The notes under the pieces were generated by a model that was not told the origin of the DNA, did not search any database, and saw only the letters and a program-made list of their open reading frames with translations. Positions 36,139 to 46,307 of a DNA stretch of 64,000 nt are shown here, one piece after another. A program made the position numbers and the translations under genes. The stretch's first letter is position 1, and each line of letters starts with the position of its first letter. Origin of the DNA: Mangrovimonas spongiae (lineage in GTDB: Bacteria; Bacteroidota; Bacteroidia; Flavobacteriales; Flavobacteriaceae); assembly GCF_003944795.1 (NCBI RefSeq), contig NZ_RWBG01000004.1, positions 300,339 to 364,338 of the forward strand, in the 5' to 3' direction.

Positions 36139-38088
36139 ATGCTTCGTATTTATTTTTTTCTTGCAATATGTTTTTGTTCAAGTGTATTGCAGGCGCAAAC
36201 TTCTCAAAACGATATATTATTTACTGTAGATGATAGCCCCGTTTACTCAGAAGAATTTATAAGAGTTTTTAAGAAGAATTTAGATTTGGTTAAAGACGAA
36301 TCGCAAAAAGATGTAGACGAATATTTAAAACTATTTATAGATTATAAATTAAAACTTAAAGAAGCACAAGCATTAGGCCTTGATGAAAAAACATCTTACC
36401 AAAGAGAGCTAGAAGGCTATAAAAAGCAACTAGCCAAAAACTACCTAACCAACAATCAAGTAACAACCGAATTAGTAGAAGAAGCTTACGAAAGGGTAAC
36501 TAACGAGATTAAAGCAAGTCATATTCTAATTAAACTTAATCCAAACCCTAAACCAGAAGACACTCTTTTTGCTTATAACGAGTTAATAAAGTTGCGAGAA
36601 AGAGTTTTAAACGAGGGCTTTGAAAGTGTAAAAAACGATGTACATAACGGAAAGACTATTTTTGCAGAAGATTTAGGGTATTTTTCAGGATTTAAAATGG
36701 TTTATAACTTTGAAAATGCTGCATATAATACACCTGTAGGAGACATATCTATGCCATTTAAAACAAGGTTTGGGTATCATATTGTAAAAGTCGATGATAA
36801 AAGAGCATCTCGGGGAGAACGCACGGTGGCTCATATCATGATTTCAAATAATAAAGAAAATACAACACAAGAAAATGCCGAAACAAGAATTAATGCAATA
36901 TATCAAAAACTTCAGCAAGGAGAAGATTTTGAAGCTTTAGCTAAACAATTTTCAAATGATATAAGTTCTGCCAAAAAAGGTGGCCTTTTACCTGCTTTTG
37001 AAGGTGGGCAATTAAGTTCTCAGGAGTTTGAAGATGTTGCTTTTTCATTGCAAAAAGAAGGTGAAGTATCAAAGCCATTTCAAACGCAATTTGGATGGCA
37101 CATTGTTAAGTTGTACAAGATATCACCTATGGGATCTTTTAACGATATGAAATCTCAATTAGAAGCAAAAGTAAAAAGGGATTCCAGGTCGCAACTTATA
37201 AACGAGGCTTTAGTAAATAAACTTAAGCAGGATTATAAAATATCAACAAATAACGATGCTTTAGACTATTTTAAATCAATTTTAAATGAAGATTACTTTA
37301 AAAGAACCTGGCAATTACCAGAAGATTTTAAATCGGAAGAAAACTTAGTTAAAATTGGCGATTTGCAATTAAAATATTCAGATTTTGGAAACTATTTGGT
37401 CAAGACACAAAGACGACAAAGTGGTAAAAAACCAATTAATGTTTTAGTAGAAGAACAATATAAGGTGTTTTTAGGAAATCATTTAATTGAATACAGAGAA
37501 GCGCATTTAGAAGATGTAAATGAAGAGTATGCCAATATTATTACTGAATATAGAGACGGATTGTTATTATTTGACCTAATGGAGACAGAAATTTGGAATG
37601 CCGCTAAAGAAGATACCTTAGGCTTAAAAGCTTTTTACGAAAAAAATAAAGAAAATTACTTTTGGAATACAAGAATAGATGCTGTAGTGGCATCATCGGC
37701 AAAGAAAAGTGTTATTAAAAAAGTATCTAAAATGCTTGCCAACGGCGAAACGACAGAAAGTATTAAAAGCAAAATCAATCAAGATAATAAGGTGAATGTA
37801 ATTTTTACTTCTGGAGTTTTAGAGAAAAATCATCAATCGTTACCAGAAGACTTTAATTTTAAAAAAGGCGTGTCGAAAATATACCATAAAAATGACGCTT
37901 TTTTGGTTGTTAATGTAAAAGATGTGCTTCCAAAAACATTAAAAGAATTTAATGAGATTGAAGGTCTTGTTTTAACAGATTTTCAAAATTATAAAGAGCA
38001 AGAGTTTGTAAAACAACTTCATGAAAAGTATACTGTTGTCGTTAACGAGGCCGTATTAAGTAAAGTGAAATCTCAAATTAATCAATAA
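36139..38088 (+). CDS. Periplasmic parvulin-type peptidyl-prolyl isomerase (SurA/PpiD-like)
   Basis: 649 residues with a signal peptide (through LQAQTSQND). A SurA-like N-terminal helical domain (about 25-120) is followed by two parvulin domains: IKASHILIKLNPNPKPED to FGYHIVKVDDK, and VAHIMISNNKENTTQENA to FGWHIVKLYKIS. The C-terminal 300 residues lack a recognised domain. It should help fold outer-membrane proteins in the periplasm. It is first of three consecutive chaperone genes; the next begins directly at its stop (TAA|TTG). Confidence 0.9.
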   Translation: MLRIYFFLAICFCSSVLQAQTSQNDILFTVDDSPVYSEEFIRVFKKNLDLVKDESQKDVDEYLKLFIDYKLKLKEAQALGLDEKTSYQRELEGYKKQLAKNYLTNNQVTTELVEEAYERVTNEIKASHILIKLNPNPKPEDTLFAYNELIKLRERVLNEGFESVKNDVHNGKTIFAEDLGYFSGFKMVYNFENAAYNTPVGDISMPFKTRFGYHIVKVDDKRASRGERTVAHIMISNNKENTTQENAETRINAIYQKLQQGEDFEALAKQFSNDISSAKKGGLLPAFEGGQLSSQEFEDVAFSLQKEGEVSKPFQTQFGWHIVKLYKISPMGSFNDMKSQLEAKVKRDSRSQLINEALVNKLKQDYKISTNNDALDYFKSILNEDYFKRTWQLPEDFKSEENLVKIGDLQLKYSDFGNYLVKTQRRQSGKKPINVLVEEQYKVFLGNHLIEYREAHLEDVNEEYANIITEYRDGLLLFDLMETEIWNAAKEDTLGLKAFYEKNKENYFWNTRIDAVVASSAKKSVIKKVSKMLANGETTESIKSKINQDNKVNVIFTSGVLEKNHQSLPEDFNFKKGVSKIYHKNDAFLVVNVKDVLPKTLKEFNEIEGLVLTDFQNYKEQEFVKQLHEKYTVVVNEAVLSKVKSQINQ

Positions 38089-38946
38089 TTGCACACATCT
38101 AAATATATACTGTTAAGCCTATTTTTAGTTACGCTAAGTTCTTGTCACTTTTTTAAACAAACAGAAGAAGGAACTCCCATAGCTAGAGTAAACGACACCT
38201 ACTTGTATAAAGAAGATGTAGAAAAGTTGTTGTCAGACAATTTATCTAAAGACGATAGTACTGTTTTAGTAACTAATTACATAAACCGTTGGGCAACCCA
38301 ACAACTTTTAGTTGAAGGTGCAAAACGCAATTTATCCGAAGAGCAAATACAAGCATTTGAAGATTTAACAGTAAAGTATAAAAACGATTTGTTTTCCAAT
38401 GCTTACTTAGAGGCCTTGGTAGATAAAAATATAGACACAACAGTAACGCTTTCCGAAGCTCAATCCTATTACGAAGGCAATAAGTCGGTATTTAGTTTAA
38501 ACGAAGATTTAATAAAATTCCGTTACATTCATATAGATGAAAATGCTATTAACCTAGAGACGATTAAAGAAAAATTTAAGCGTTTTAATGCAAGCGATAA
38601 AAAACATTTAGATTCGATATCGGTTCAATTTAAATCCTATTCGTTAAAAGACTCGGTTTGGATTAAACTAGATCAAGTAGTCGACAAAGTTCCTGCAATA
38701 ACCATCGAAAATAAAACCCAACTGTTAAAAAAATCTAATTTTATACAACTTAAAGATTCATTAGGTTTATATTTGATGCACGTAAACGATGTGCTAACGC
38801 GTAACAGTACAGCACCATTAGAATACGTAAAACCTACAATAGACGAAATTGTTATAAATAAAAGAAAGTTAGAGCTTATTAAAGAGCTGGAGAAAGATAT
38901 TACTAAAGATGCAACAAAAAATAAAAACTTTGAAATTTACCATTAA
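38089..38946 (+). CDS. SurA-N-like chaperone lipoprotein without a clear parvulin domain
   Basis: 285 residues. A TTG start is required, because the signal peptide with lipobox LSSC (Cys19) begins immediately. Residues about 30-110 resemble the SurA N-terminal chaperone region (ARVNDTYLYKEDVEKLLSDN, WATQQLLVEGAKRNLSEEQI). The following segment is parvulin-sized but shows no intact catalytic pattern, so it is probably a holdase rather than an isomerase. The stop is 38 bases inside the next gene, indicating coupled translation. Confidence 0.8.
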   Translation: MHTSKYILLSLFLVTLSSCHFFKQTEEGTPIARVNDTYLYKEDVEKLLSDNLSKDDSTVLVTNYINRWATQQLLVEGAKRNLSEEQIQAFEDLTVKYKNDLFSNAYLEALVDKNIDTTVTLSEAQSYYEGNKSVFSLNEDLIKFRYIHIDENAINLETIKEKFKRFNASDKKHLDSISVQFKSYSLKDSVWIKLDQVVDKVPAITIENKTQLLKKSNFIQLKDSLGLYLMHVNDVLTRNSTAPLEYVKPTIDEIVINKRKLELIKELEKDITKDATKNKNFEIYH

Positions 38947-40366
38947 AACCAACACCATATTATTTACTGCACTTACTTGTTTTCTTAGTCTGTTTTCAAC
39001 AGCACAAGAAATAATTTCAGACGATAGTACTAAAGTAGCTGTAACAAACACAAAAGATTCTCTAACATCATTTCAAACCAGAAAAATAGATGGTGTAGCA
39101 GCAGTAGTAGGTGATTATATTATTCTAGATTCCGATATAGATAAAACAATCTTAGAACTTAAAGCTAGCGGAGCTTCTTTACAAGGCGTGTCTAGATGCC
39201 AGTTATTTGGAAAAATGCTAGAAGATAAACTATACGCACACCATGCTGTACAAGATAGTATTGAAGTAACCGATGCCGAAATACGTTCTAGCGTAGATTA
39301 TCAACTTCAGCAAATGATGGCACAATCTGGAAAAAGCATGGAAGAATTAATCGCTTTCTACAACAGAAAATCTGAAAAAGAACTTCGCGAAGAAATGTTC
39401 GAAATCAATAAATCTGAACGATTGGCTGGCGAAATGCAAAAGAAAATTGTTAGCGAGCTAGAAGTTACACCAGAAGAAGTACGTGAGTTCTTTAATAAAA
39501 TTCCAGAAAGCGAAAGACCAACCTTTGGTACAGAACTTAAAGTGTCGCAAATTGTGATAGAGCCCGAAGTTTCAGAAGAAAACAGACAACGTGCCATAAA
39601 TCAATTAAAGCAATTTAAAGCCGACGTTCAAGAAAACGGAGCGAATTTTCGTTCCAAAGTTGTTCTGTATTCAGATGATCAAGCATCTAAAGCCAATGGA
39701 GGCTTATACACGTTAAACCGAAATAAACCACGAATGGTTAAAGAGTTTCGCGAAGCTGCATTCTCGCTTCAAGAAGGTGAAATTTCAGATCCTTTCGAAA
39801 CCGATTTTGGATTTCATATTGTTTATTTAGAGAAAGTTAGAGGGCAAGAATACGATGTAAGACATATATTACTTATTCCAGAAGTATCTCAATCAGCAGT
39901 AAGAGAAGCTAGAGAGAAAATAGAAAATATTAGAGAACGCATAGTTTCAGGAGATATTTCTTTTGAAGATGCTGCCAGAGAATCAAGTGACGAAAAAGAA
40001 ACCAGAAGTGAAGGCGGATTTTTAATTAATCCTGCCACGCAAGATTATAACTTTGAATTAACAAAAATGGATCCAGAGTTATATGGGCAAATTCAAGATT
40101 TAGAAGAAGCCGAAATTAGTCCTATAATTACCGAGACGACGCGTACAGGCATAATGAAATTTAAAATTATGCGTGTTACAGACAGAGTCAACGAACATGT
40201 GGCAGATTACTCCAAAGACTATTTAAAAATTAAAGAACTAGCACTAAACGAAAAGCGTTTTAAAGCAATCGAAAAATGGCAAGACGAAAAAATAATGGAT
40301 ACTTACATTAAAATTAATGGCGAGTATAAAGATTGCGATTTTTCAGGAAATTGGTTAAAACAATAA
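38909..40366 (+). CDS. SurA-like periplasmic chaperone/peptidyl-prolyl isomerase
   Basis: 485 residues with a signal peptide (ITKT-like N-region, FLSLFSTAQ). A SurA N domain (KIDGVAAVVGDYIILDSDID, LFGKMLEDKLYAHHAVQDS) is followed by two parvulin domains: TELKVSQIVIEPEVSEENR to FGFHIVYLEKV and YDVRHILLIPEVSQSAVRE to the region near IITETTRTGIMKFKI. The second parvulin ends with a SurA-type C-terminal helix. This is the closest SurA homologue of the three in this operon. It is followed 3 bases later by a MoxR ATPase gene. Confidence 0.92.
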   Translation: MQQKIKTLKFTIKTNTILFTALTCFLSLFSTAQEIISDDSTKVAVTNTKDSLTSFQTRKIDGVAAVVGDYIILDSDIDKTILELKASGASLQGVSRCQLFGKMLEDKLYAHHAVQDSIEVTDAEIRSSVDYQLQQMMAQSGKSMEELIAFYNRKSEKELREEMFEINKSERLAGEMQKKIVSELEVTPEEVREFFNKIPESERPTFGTELKVSQIVIEPEVSEENRQRAINQLKQFKADVQENGANFRSKVVLYSDDQASKANGGLYTLNRNKPRMVKEFREAAFSLQEGEISDPFETDFGFHIVYLEKVRGQEYDVRHILLIPEVSQSAVREAREKIENIRERIVSGDISFEDAARESSDEKETRSEGGFLINPATQDYNFELTKMDPELYGQIQDLEEAEISPIITETTRTGIMKFKIMRVTDRVNEHVADYSKDYLKIKELALNEKRFKAIEKWQDEKIMDTYIKINGEYKDCDFSGNWLKQ

Positions 40367-40369
40367 TAT

Positions 40370-41323
40370 ATGTCAGACGTAGCTAAGATCGAAGAATTTG
40401 TAACAAAGTATAATGCGCTAAAAGCAGAAATAGCTAAAGTAATTGTTGGGCAGGACTATGTGGTTCAGCAAGTATTAATTTCTATTTTTTCTGGCGGACA
40501 TACACTATTAATTGGTGTTCCAGGATTGGCAAAAACTTTAATGGTAAAAACCATTGCCCAAGCTTTAGGATTAGACTTTAAACGTATTCAGTTTACACCA
40601 GATCTTATGCCAAGCGATATTCTAGGTAGTGAAATTTTAGATGAAAGCCGTCATTTTAAATTTATTAAAGGCCCTGTATTCTCAAACATTATTCTTGCAG
40701 ACGAGATAAACCGTACACCACCAAAAACACAAGCCGCTTTACTAGAAGCTATGCAAGAGCGCGCAGTAACCGTTGCAGGGCATCATTATAAGTTGGATTT
40801 GCCGTATTTCGTGTTAGCAACTCAAAACCCAATAGAGCAAGAAGGAACTTACCCATTGCCAGAAGCACAATTAGATAGATTTATGTTTGCTGTAGATTTA
40901 GAGTATCCTTCTTTCCAAGAAGAAGTTGATGTGGTAAAATCTACCACAGCAGATAATACGCAAACCGTTAATCCTTTATTTACGGCACAAGAAATTGTAG
41001 ATATTCAAAATTTAATACGAAAAATACCCGTTGCCGATAATGTTGTGGAATACGCTGTAAAAGTAGTAGGAAAAACAAGACCTAACTCTAATACAGCAGC
41101 CGATTTAGTAAAAAACTACATTGAGTGGGGAGCAGGACCAAGAGCCTCGCAAAATTTAATTCTTGCAGCAAAAACTCACGCTGCTATTCATGGAAAATTC
41201 TCACCAGATATTGAAGATGTACAAGCTGTAGCGCATAGTATTTTAAAACACAGAATTATAAAAAACTATAAGGCAGAGGCCGAAGGAATTTCAGAGAAAG
41301 AAATCATCAAAAGTTTATTTTAA
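40370..41323 (+). CDS. MoxR-family AAA+ ATPase
   Basis: 317 residues. Walker A GVPGLAKT (49-56), Walker B IILADEINR (about residue 110), sensor 1 ATQNPIEQEGTYPLPEAQLD, and the C-terminal lid ending in KAEAEGISEKEIIKSLF. MoxR proteins act as chaperones that assemble or activate metalloproteins and envelope complexes, usually with von Willebrand factor proteins; none is nearby. Its position after three parvulins suggests shared envelope work. It is the last gene before a 215-base gap. Confidence 0.9.
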   Translation: MSDVAKIEEFVTKYNALKAEIAKVIVGQDYVVQQVLISIFSGGHTLLIGVPGLAKTLMVKTIAQALGLDFKRIQFTPDLMPSDILGSEILDESRHFKFIKGPVFSNIILADEINRTPPKTQAALLEAMQERAVTVAGHHYKLDLPYFVLATQNPIEQEGTYPLPEAQLDRFMFAVDLEYPSFQEEVDVVKSTTADNTQTVNPLFTAQEIVDIQNLIRKIPVADNVVEYAVKVVGKTRPNSNTAADLVKNYIEWGAGPRASQNLILAAKTHAAIHGKFSPDIEDVQAVAHSILKHRIIKNYKAEAEGISEKEIIKSLF

Positions 41324-41475
41324 TTCTTTCTAAATAACTCAATCCTCATTTATTTAAGTTTAGGTTGTTAATTTATTACATTTTTAATTCTTAAATTAAG
41401 AATATCGTATTTTACATTGCTGTTTTTGTTGTTTTATTGAAAATATCTCAAGCTTAAACCTTATTTGTTACATAT

Positions 41476-41506
41476 TTTTAAAATCGTAGCAAAATTTGTA
41501 TTTTTG
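41476..41506 (+). promoter_or_regulatory. Promoter of the aconitase gene
   Basis: TATTTTTG (41499-41506) matches TAnnTTTG, with TTTA near 41477 at the -33 position. The 215-base gap upstream otherwise shows no gene. Confidence 0.6.
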
Positions 41507-41538
41507 CGAGACTTACAATAAAAAAACTAAAAATTAAT

Positions 41539-43803
41539 ATGGCATTTGATATTGATATGATTAAAAAGGTTTACTCCGAAATGCCAAAGCGCGTGGATAA
41601 AGCACGTGAAGTGGTAGGTAAACCATTAACACTTTCAGAAAAGATTTTATACGCTCACCTATGGGATGGCGAGCCAACAAAAGCGTACACAAGATCAAAA
41701 GATTATGTAGATTTTGCTCCAGACCGTATTGCTTGTCAAGATGCAACGGCACAAATGGCGTTGTTACAATTTATGCAAGCCGGTAAGGATAAAGTTGCTG
41801 TTCCAACAACAGTACACTGCGATCACTTAATTCAAGCGAAACAAGGTGCTGCGGCCGATTTAAAGCGTGCCAACGAAACCAGTAGCGAAGTGTTTGACTT
41901 TTTAGCATCAGTATCAAATAAATATGGTATTGGATTCTGGAAACCTGGCGCAGGAATTATTCACCAAGTCGTTTTAGAAAATTATGCCTTCCCAGGAGGT
42001 ATGATGATAGGTACCGATTCTCACACAGTTAATGCTGGAGGATTAGGAATGGTAGCTATTGGTGTTGGTGGAGCCGATGCTGTAGATGTTATGGCAGGAA
42101 TGGCTTGGGAGTTAAAGTTTCCTAAATTAATTGGGGTAAAGTTAACTGGAAATATTTCAGGTTGGACTGCACCTAAAGATGTCATTTTAAAAGTGGCCGA
42201 GATTCTTACCGTAAAAGGAGGAACTGGAGCTATTGTAGAATATTTTGGACCAGGTGCTAAAAACTTATCTTGTACAGGTAAAGGAACCATTTGTAATATG
42301 GGAGCCGAAATTGGAGCTACAACATCAACCTTTGGTTACGATGACTCTATGGAGCGTTATTTACGTGCTACAGATAGAGAAGATGTTGCAGATGAAGCAA
42401 ACAAAATTAGAGAATATTTAACTGCAGATGATGAGGTTTATGCGAACCCAGAACAATACTTCGATCAAGTTATTGAAATCGATTTATCTACATTAATGCC
42501 TCACTTAAATGGTCCGTTTACGCCAGATTTAGCAACTGAAGTAGGTACTATGACAGATAAAGCTAAACAAAACGAATGGCCTTTAGCTGTAGAATGGGGA
42601 TTAATTGGATCTTGTACAAATTCATCTTACGAAGATTTATCAAGAGCTTCTTCAATTGCACAGCAAGCCTTAGATAAAAAATTAAAAACAAAAGCTGAGT
42701 TTGGTATTAACCCAGGTTCAGAACAAGTAAGATATACAACAGAGCGTGATGGTATTTTAGATATTTTTGAAAAACTAGATGCTAAAATATTCACCAATGC
42801 TTGTGGGCCTTGTATTGGTCAATGGGCGCGTTATGAAGACCCTAAGAACGCTCCAAAAAACAGTATTGTACACTCATTTAACAGAAACTTTGCTAAGCGT
42901 GCCGATGGAAACCCAAATACGCATGCCTTTGTAGCTTCTCCAGAAATGACAGCAGCTATCGCTATTGCTGGTCGTTTAGACTTTAATCCAATGACAGACA
43001 CGTTAATTAATGAGGATGGTGAAGAAGTCATGTTAGATGAACCAACAGGATGGGAATTACCACCAAAAGGTTTTGAAGTTAAAGAAAACGGTTATGTTAA
43101 TCCAGTTGAAGACGGTAGTAATGTAGAAGTTGTTGTTGCCGACGACTCTGAAAGGTTAGAGCTATTAACACCATTTAAACCAATAGGTGACGAAATAAAA
43201 GGAGCGAAGCTGTTAATTAAAGCTTTCGGAAAATGTACAACCGACCATATTTCTATGGCTGGACCATGGTTACGTTTCCGTGGGCATTTAGATAACATAT
43301 CTAATAACTGTTTAATTGGTGCTGTTAATGCTTATAACAAGAAAACCAATATGGTTAAGAGCCAAATTACAGGTGAATATGCAGGTGTACCAGATACACA
43401 ACGTGAATATAAAGCTAAAGGTATAAAAACAATTGTTGTAGGAGATCACAACTATGGTGAAGGATCATCTCGAGAACATGCGGCAATGGAGCCAAGACAC
43501 TTAGGTGTTGCTGCTGTAATTGTTAAGTCTTTTGCACGTATTCATGAAACAAACCTTAAGAAACAAGGAATGTTAGCTTTAACATTTGATAATGAAAGTG
43601 ATTATGATTTAATTCAAGAAGACGATACTTTCAATTTCTTAGATTTAAATGAATTTGCACCAGATAAGCCATTAACTATCGAAATAGTTCATGCAGATGG
43701 TAGTAAAGATGAAATAAAAGTAAATCATACGTATAACGAAGCTCAAATTGCTTGGTATAACGCAGGTTCTGCATTAAATCTTATTGCCGCTCAAAACGCA
43801 TAA
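41539..43803 (+). CDS. acn: Aconitate hydratase
   Basis: Isomerises citrate to isocitrate in the TCA cycle. 754 residues, of the mitochondrial-like aconitase type. Iron-sulfur ligands are Cys359 ([12 protein letters not shown]), Cys422 and Cys425 ([12 protein letters not shown]). Other family motifs are [20 protein letters not shown] and [20 protein letters not shown] in the swivel domain. It has its own promoter and terminator and is monocistronic. Confidence 0.97.
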   Translation: MAFDIDMIKKVYSEMPKRVDKAREVVGKPLTLSEKILYAHLWDGEPTKAYTRSKDYVDFAPDRIACQDATAQMALLQFMQAGKDKVAVPTTVHCDHLIQAKQGAAADLKRANETSSEVFDFLASVSNKYGIGFWKPGAGIIHQVVLENYAFPGGMMIGTDSHTVNAGGLGMVAIGVGGADAVDVMAGMAWELKFPKLIGVKLTGNISGWTAPKDVILKVAEILTVKGGTGAIVEYFGPGAKNLSCTGKGTICNMGAEIGATTSTFGYDDSMERYLRATDREDVADEANKIREYLTADDEVYANPEQYFDQVIEIDLSTLMPHLNGPFTPDLATEVGTMTDKAKQNEWPLAVEWGLIGSCTNSSYEDLSRASSIAQQALDKKLKTKAEFGINPGSEQVRYTTERDGILDIFEKLDAKIFTNACGPCIGQWARYEDPKNAPKNSIVHSFNRNFAKRADGNPNTHAFVASPEMTAAIAIAGRLDFNPMTDTLINEDGEEVMLDEPTGWELPPKGFEVKENGYVNPVEDGSNVEVVVADDSERLELLTPFKPIGDEIKGAKLLIKAFGKCTTDHISMAGPWLRFRGHLDNISNNCLIGAVNAYNKKTNMVKSQITGEYAGVPDTQREYKAKGIKTIVVGDHNYGEGSSREHAAMEPRHLGVAAVIVKSFARIHETNLKKQGMLALTFDNESDYDLIQEDDTFNFLDLNEFAPDKPLTIEIVHADGSKDEIKVNHTYNEAQIAWYNAGSALNLIAAQNA

Positions 43804-43827
43804 TCAAGGAATAGATATTTTTATTAA

Positions 43828-43856
43828 AAGCTCCTGAAACACAGGAGCTTTTTTTA
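43828..43856 (+). terminator. Terminator of the aconitase gene
   Basis: A 9-bp stem (43828-43836 with 43842-43850) with a 5-base loop is followed by a T tract. Confidence 0.85.
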
Positions 43857-43880
43857 TGATGTACCTAAACTCATTTTCAT

Positions 43881-44444
43881 ATGAAATTAAAAAAAACACA
43901 AATAAAAAACATAGTATTTTTCGTGTTTATAGCTTTACTTATTATTCCGCAAACACGACAACCAATACAGGTGTTTCTACAAAAAGGCTTAGCGCTCATT
44001 TCACCCTCAACAATAAATAAAGAAGATAGACAGAAAATAACGACGTATAATTGGCGTTTAGAAGATGTAAACGGTAATCAATCTAATTTTTCAGAGTCTC
44101 AAGGAAAAGTAGTGCTTATTAACTTCTGGGCAACTTGGTGTCCACCATGTATTGCAGAAATGTCTAACTTAAACGAATTATATCTGGATTATAATGATAA
44201 AATTGATTTCTATTTTGTTTCCAATGAAGATATTGAAACTTTACAACAGTTTTTAAATAAGAACAAGTATGCTTTTAATGTGCATAGTTCTATAACTCAA
44301 TATCCATCAGACTTTGATGTAAGTAGTATTCCTAGAACGTTTTTAATAGATAAAGAAGGAAATATTGTAATAGATAAAACAGGAGCAGCAAATTGGAATA
44401 GTGATAAAGTAAGAAGCTTAATAAACCAATTGCTAAAGGAATAA
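43881..44444 (+). CDS. TlpA/ResA-like thiol-disulfide protein
   Basis: 187 residues. An N-terminal anchor (IVFFVFIALLIIPQT, about 11-25) places the thioredoxin domain in the periplasm. The active site is CPPC (Cys87, Cys90) in LINFWATWCPPCIAEM; a cis-proline region SSIPRTFLIDKEG follows. Such proteins reduce disulfides in apocytochromes or other substrates. No cytochrome c maturation gene is adjacent. Confidence 0.9.
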   Translation: MKLKKTQIKNIVFFVFIALLIIPQTRQPIQVFLQKGLALISPSTINKEDRQKITTYNWRLEDVNGNQSNFSESQGKVVLINFWATWCPPCIAEMSNLNELYLDYNDKIDFYFVSNEDIETLQQFLNKNKYAFNVHSSITQYPSDFDVSSIPRTFLIDKEGNIVIDKTGAANWNSDKVRSLINQLLKE

Positions 44445-44450
44445 TATAAG

Positions 44451-44536
44451 TGCGCACGAGAAGACTCGAACTTCCACGACCAAAAGCGGTCATTAGGCCC
44501 TCAACCTAACGCGTCTACCAATTCCGCCACGTGCGC
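44451..44536 (-). tRNA. tRNA-Leu (anticodon GAG)
   Basis: The minus strand folds as a class II tRNA: the 7-bp acceptor stem pairs 44530-44536 with 44452-44458. The anticodon loop is TTGAGGG between TTAGG and CCTAA, giving GAG. There is a long variable arm, and a T loop TTCGAGT. The discriminator base is A and CCA is not encoded. Confidence 0.95.
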
Positions 44537-44567
44537 TTAATATAATAGAGGTAAGTAAAAATAAAAA

Positions 44568-44595
44568 AAGTTAAGCGAAATGCTTAACTTTTTTT
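44568..44595. terminator. Terminator between the two tRNA genes
   Basis: A stem of 7-8 bp (44570-44576 with 44582-44588) flanked by A and T tracts ends the minus-strand tRNA-Lys transcript. Confidence 0.75.
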
Positions 44596-44596
44596 G

Positions 44597-44669
44597 TGAC
44601 TTGGCTGGGGCTCGAACCCAGGACCCTCTCCTTAAAAGGGAGATGCTCTACCAACTGAGCTACCAAGTC
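44597..44669 (-). tRNA. tRNA-Lys (anticodon TTT)
   Basis: The minus strand has the acceptor GACTTGG/CCAAGTC, a D arm GCTC..GAGC, an anticodon stem TCTCC/GGAGA with loop CTTTTAA giving TTT, and a T arm CTGGG/CCCAG. Discriminator A; CCA is not encoded. Confidence 0.96.
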
Positions 44670-44797
44670 TCCTGTGTTTCTCTTAACGAGGGTGCAAATA
44701 TATAACCTTTAATCAATATTCCAAACCCTTTTTTAGATAATTTTTCGTTTTTTTGTATTGAATTTAGTTAGTGTTTTAATTATCAGTTTATAAGCAT

Positions 44798-45316
44798 ATG
44801 AATATTTTTTTAGTCGGTTACATGGGAAGCGGAAAATCAACTATTGGTAAACAATTATCAGCCATTTTAGATTTTAACTTTTTAGACTTTGATAATCTTA
44901 TTGAAGAAAAAGAAGACGCTATTATTTCGACTATTTTTAAAAATAAAGGAGAAGTTTACTTTAGAAAGCAAGAATATAAATACTTATTAGAACTTTTTAA
45001 GTATGATAATCATGTGGTGTCTTTGGGAGGAGGGACACCTTGTTATGGACATAATATGGAGCAAATTAAAGCTCAGGATAATGTTGTAACGGTATATTTA
45101 AAAGCTAAAATACCAACTTTGGTAGATAGATTAATCCTAGAGAAGGAGAAGAGACCACTTATTTCTCATATAGATGATCGTGCTAGTTTAACTGAATTTG
45201 TAGGGAAACATTTATTTGAACGTTCCAAATTTTATTTAAAAAGCGATTTAGTAATAGATGTTGATGATTTATCCCCAGAAAAAGTGGTAAACCAAATAGT
45301 AGCCTTATTATTCTAA
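44798..45316 (+). CDS. aroK: Shikimate kinase
   Basis: 172-residue P-loop kinase that phosphorylates shikimate in aromatic amino acid synthesis. Walker A is GYMGSGKST (7-15). The shikimate-binding segments FLDFDNLIEEKED and VVSLGGGTPCYG follow, and the lid region contains KRPLISH. Length is standard. It is convergent with the phosphoribosyltransferase gene, which it overlaps by 9 bases at the stop ends. No other aro gene is nearby. Confidence 0.95.
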   Translation: MNIFLVGYMGSGKSTIGKQLSAILDFNFLDFDNLIEEKEDAIISTIFKNKGEVYFRKQEYKYLLELFKYDNHVVSLGGGTPCYGHNMEQIKAQDNVVTVYLKAKIPTLVDRLILEKEKRPLISHIDDRASLTEFVGKHLFERSKFYLKSDLVIDVDDLSPEKVVNQIVALLF

Positions 45317-45811
45317 ATACGCTTCAAACACTTTTCCTTCTAAAACGACTTCAACATGCTCTTTTAGTGATGTTGAAAGAGAAATACCTTTAAAGTCGGC
45401 TTTCACTGGGTATTTTTTATGGTTTCTGTTAACCAGAACAGCTGTTTTAAATTGCTTTAAAGGGACGTTTAAAAAGTGTTTAACCCCATAAATTAAAGTA
45501 CTCCCTGAATTTAAAACATCATCTACTAAGACGATTGACTTGTTGGTGTATTCAGATGCTTTTAAAGACGTTTTAATGTCGTTTAACGGATGCTTTTTAT
45601 CTATAATTACTTTACAAAGTGTAATATCTAAATCAGAAATCTTGCTAAGTGTAGTTTTTATTTTTTTTGCAAGCGTATAACCGTTACTATCTATACCAGC
45701 AAGAATAATAGCTTTTTCATTAACATTACTTTCATAAATTTGATAAGCAATACGCGTTATTTTATGGTTAATTTCTTGATGGGTTAAAATGATATTTTTA
45801 GTAGAGCTCAT
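45308..45811 (-). CDS. PyrR-like phosphoribosyltransferase
   Basis: 167 residues. The PRPP-binding motif is IVLVDDVLNSGS (93-104) and the hood contains IILAGIDSNGYTLA. It is closest to PyrR/uracil phosphoribosyltransferase-type enzymes of Bacteroidota. The pyrimidine regulatory role of PyrR is not established here: no pyr operon leader is adjacent. Purine or pyrimidine salvage is the safer description. Confidence 0.82.
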   Translation of the reverse strand: MSSTKNIILTHQEINHKITRIAYQIYESNVNEKAIILAGIDSNGYTLAKKIKTTLSKISDLDITLCKVIIDKKHPLNDIKTSLKASEYTNKSIVLVDDVLNSGSTLIYGVKHFLNVPLKQFKTAVLVNRNHKKYPVKADFKGISLSTSLKEHVEVVLEGKVFEAYLE

Positions 45812-45852
45812 GTGTTAGATGTTACGTTTTTCAAAGATAGACATTGCAAAGG

Positions 45853-46227
45853 TTAAATTTTGTTTTCATCGTAAAAATCATCAATATCTCTTCTATCTTT
45901 TTTTGTCGGTCTTCCTGTGCCTTTTTTTCTATAATAGTCTTTCGAGTATTTAAGTAGTTCTTGACCTTCAAACTCAGTTTTAGGTGTTGTGTCTGTTCTG
46001 TAAATATCAACCAATTTAGCGCCAACCCTATTGGGGGGTAAATCGTTAACAGTAAGCTTATAATTAATTTGGTTCTTTCTTACCTGAATTTCATCGGTAG
46101 GATAAACCTCCCGACTAGGTTTTATAGCCTCTCCATTAATCTTAACATGGCCTTTTTTACAAGCCGTAGTGGCTTTACTTCTTGTTTTATAATAGCGTAC
46201 ACACCAAAGAAATTTATCAACTCGCAT
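45853..46227 (-). CDS. S4-domain RNA-binding protein (Hsp15-like)
   Basis: 124 residues. An N-terminal S4 domain (MRVDKFLWCVRYYKTRSKAT, KGHVKINGEAIKPSREVYPT) is followed by a basic tail. This is the Hsp15/HslR layout; such proteins bind free 50S subunits carrying stalled nascent chains. It is monocistronic and upstream of the phosphoribosyltransferase. Confidence 0.92.
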   Translation of the reverse strand: MRVDKFLWCVRYYKTRSKATTACKKGHVKINGEAIKPSREVYPTDEIQVRKNQINYKLTVNDLPPNRVGAKLVDIYRTDTTPKTEFEGQELLKYSKDYYRKKGTGRPTKKDRRDIDDFYDENKI

Positions 46228-46307
46228 ATTTAAATATAAAAACTACGTTAATGTTATAGCACAAAAATATTATAATATTGTATCTTGCGCATTAAAAGTT
46301 TATAAAT

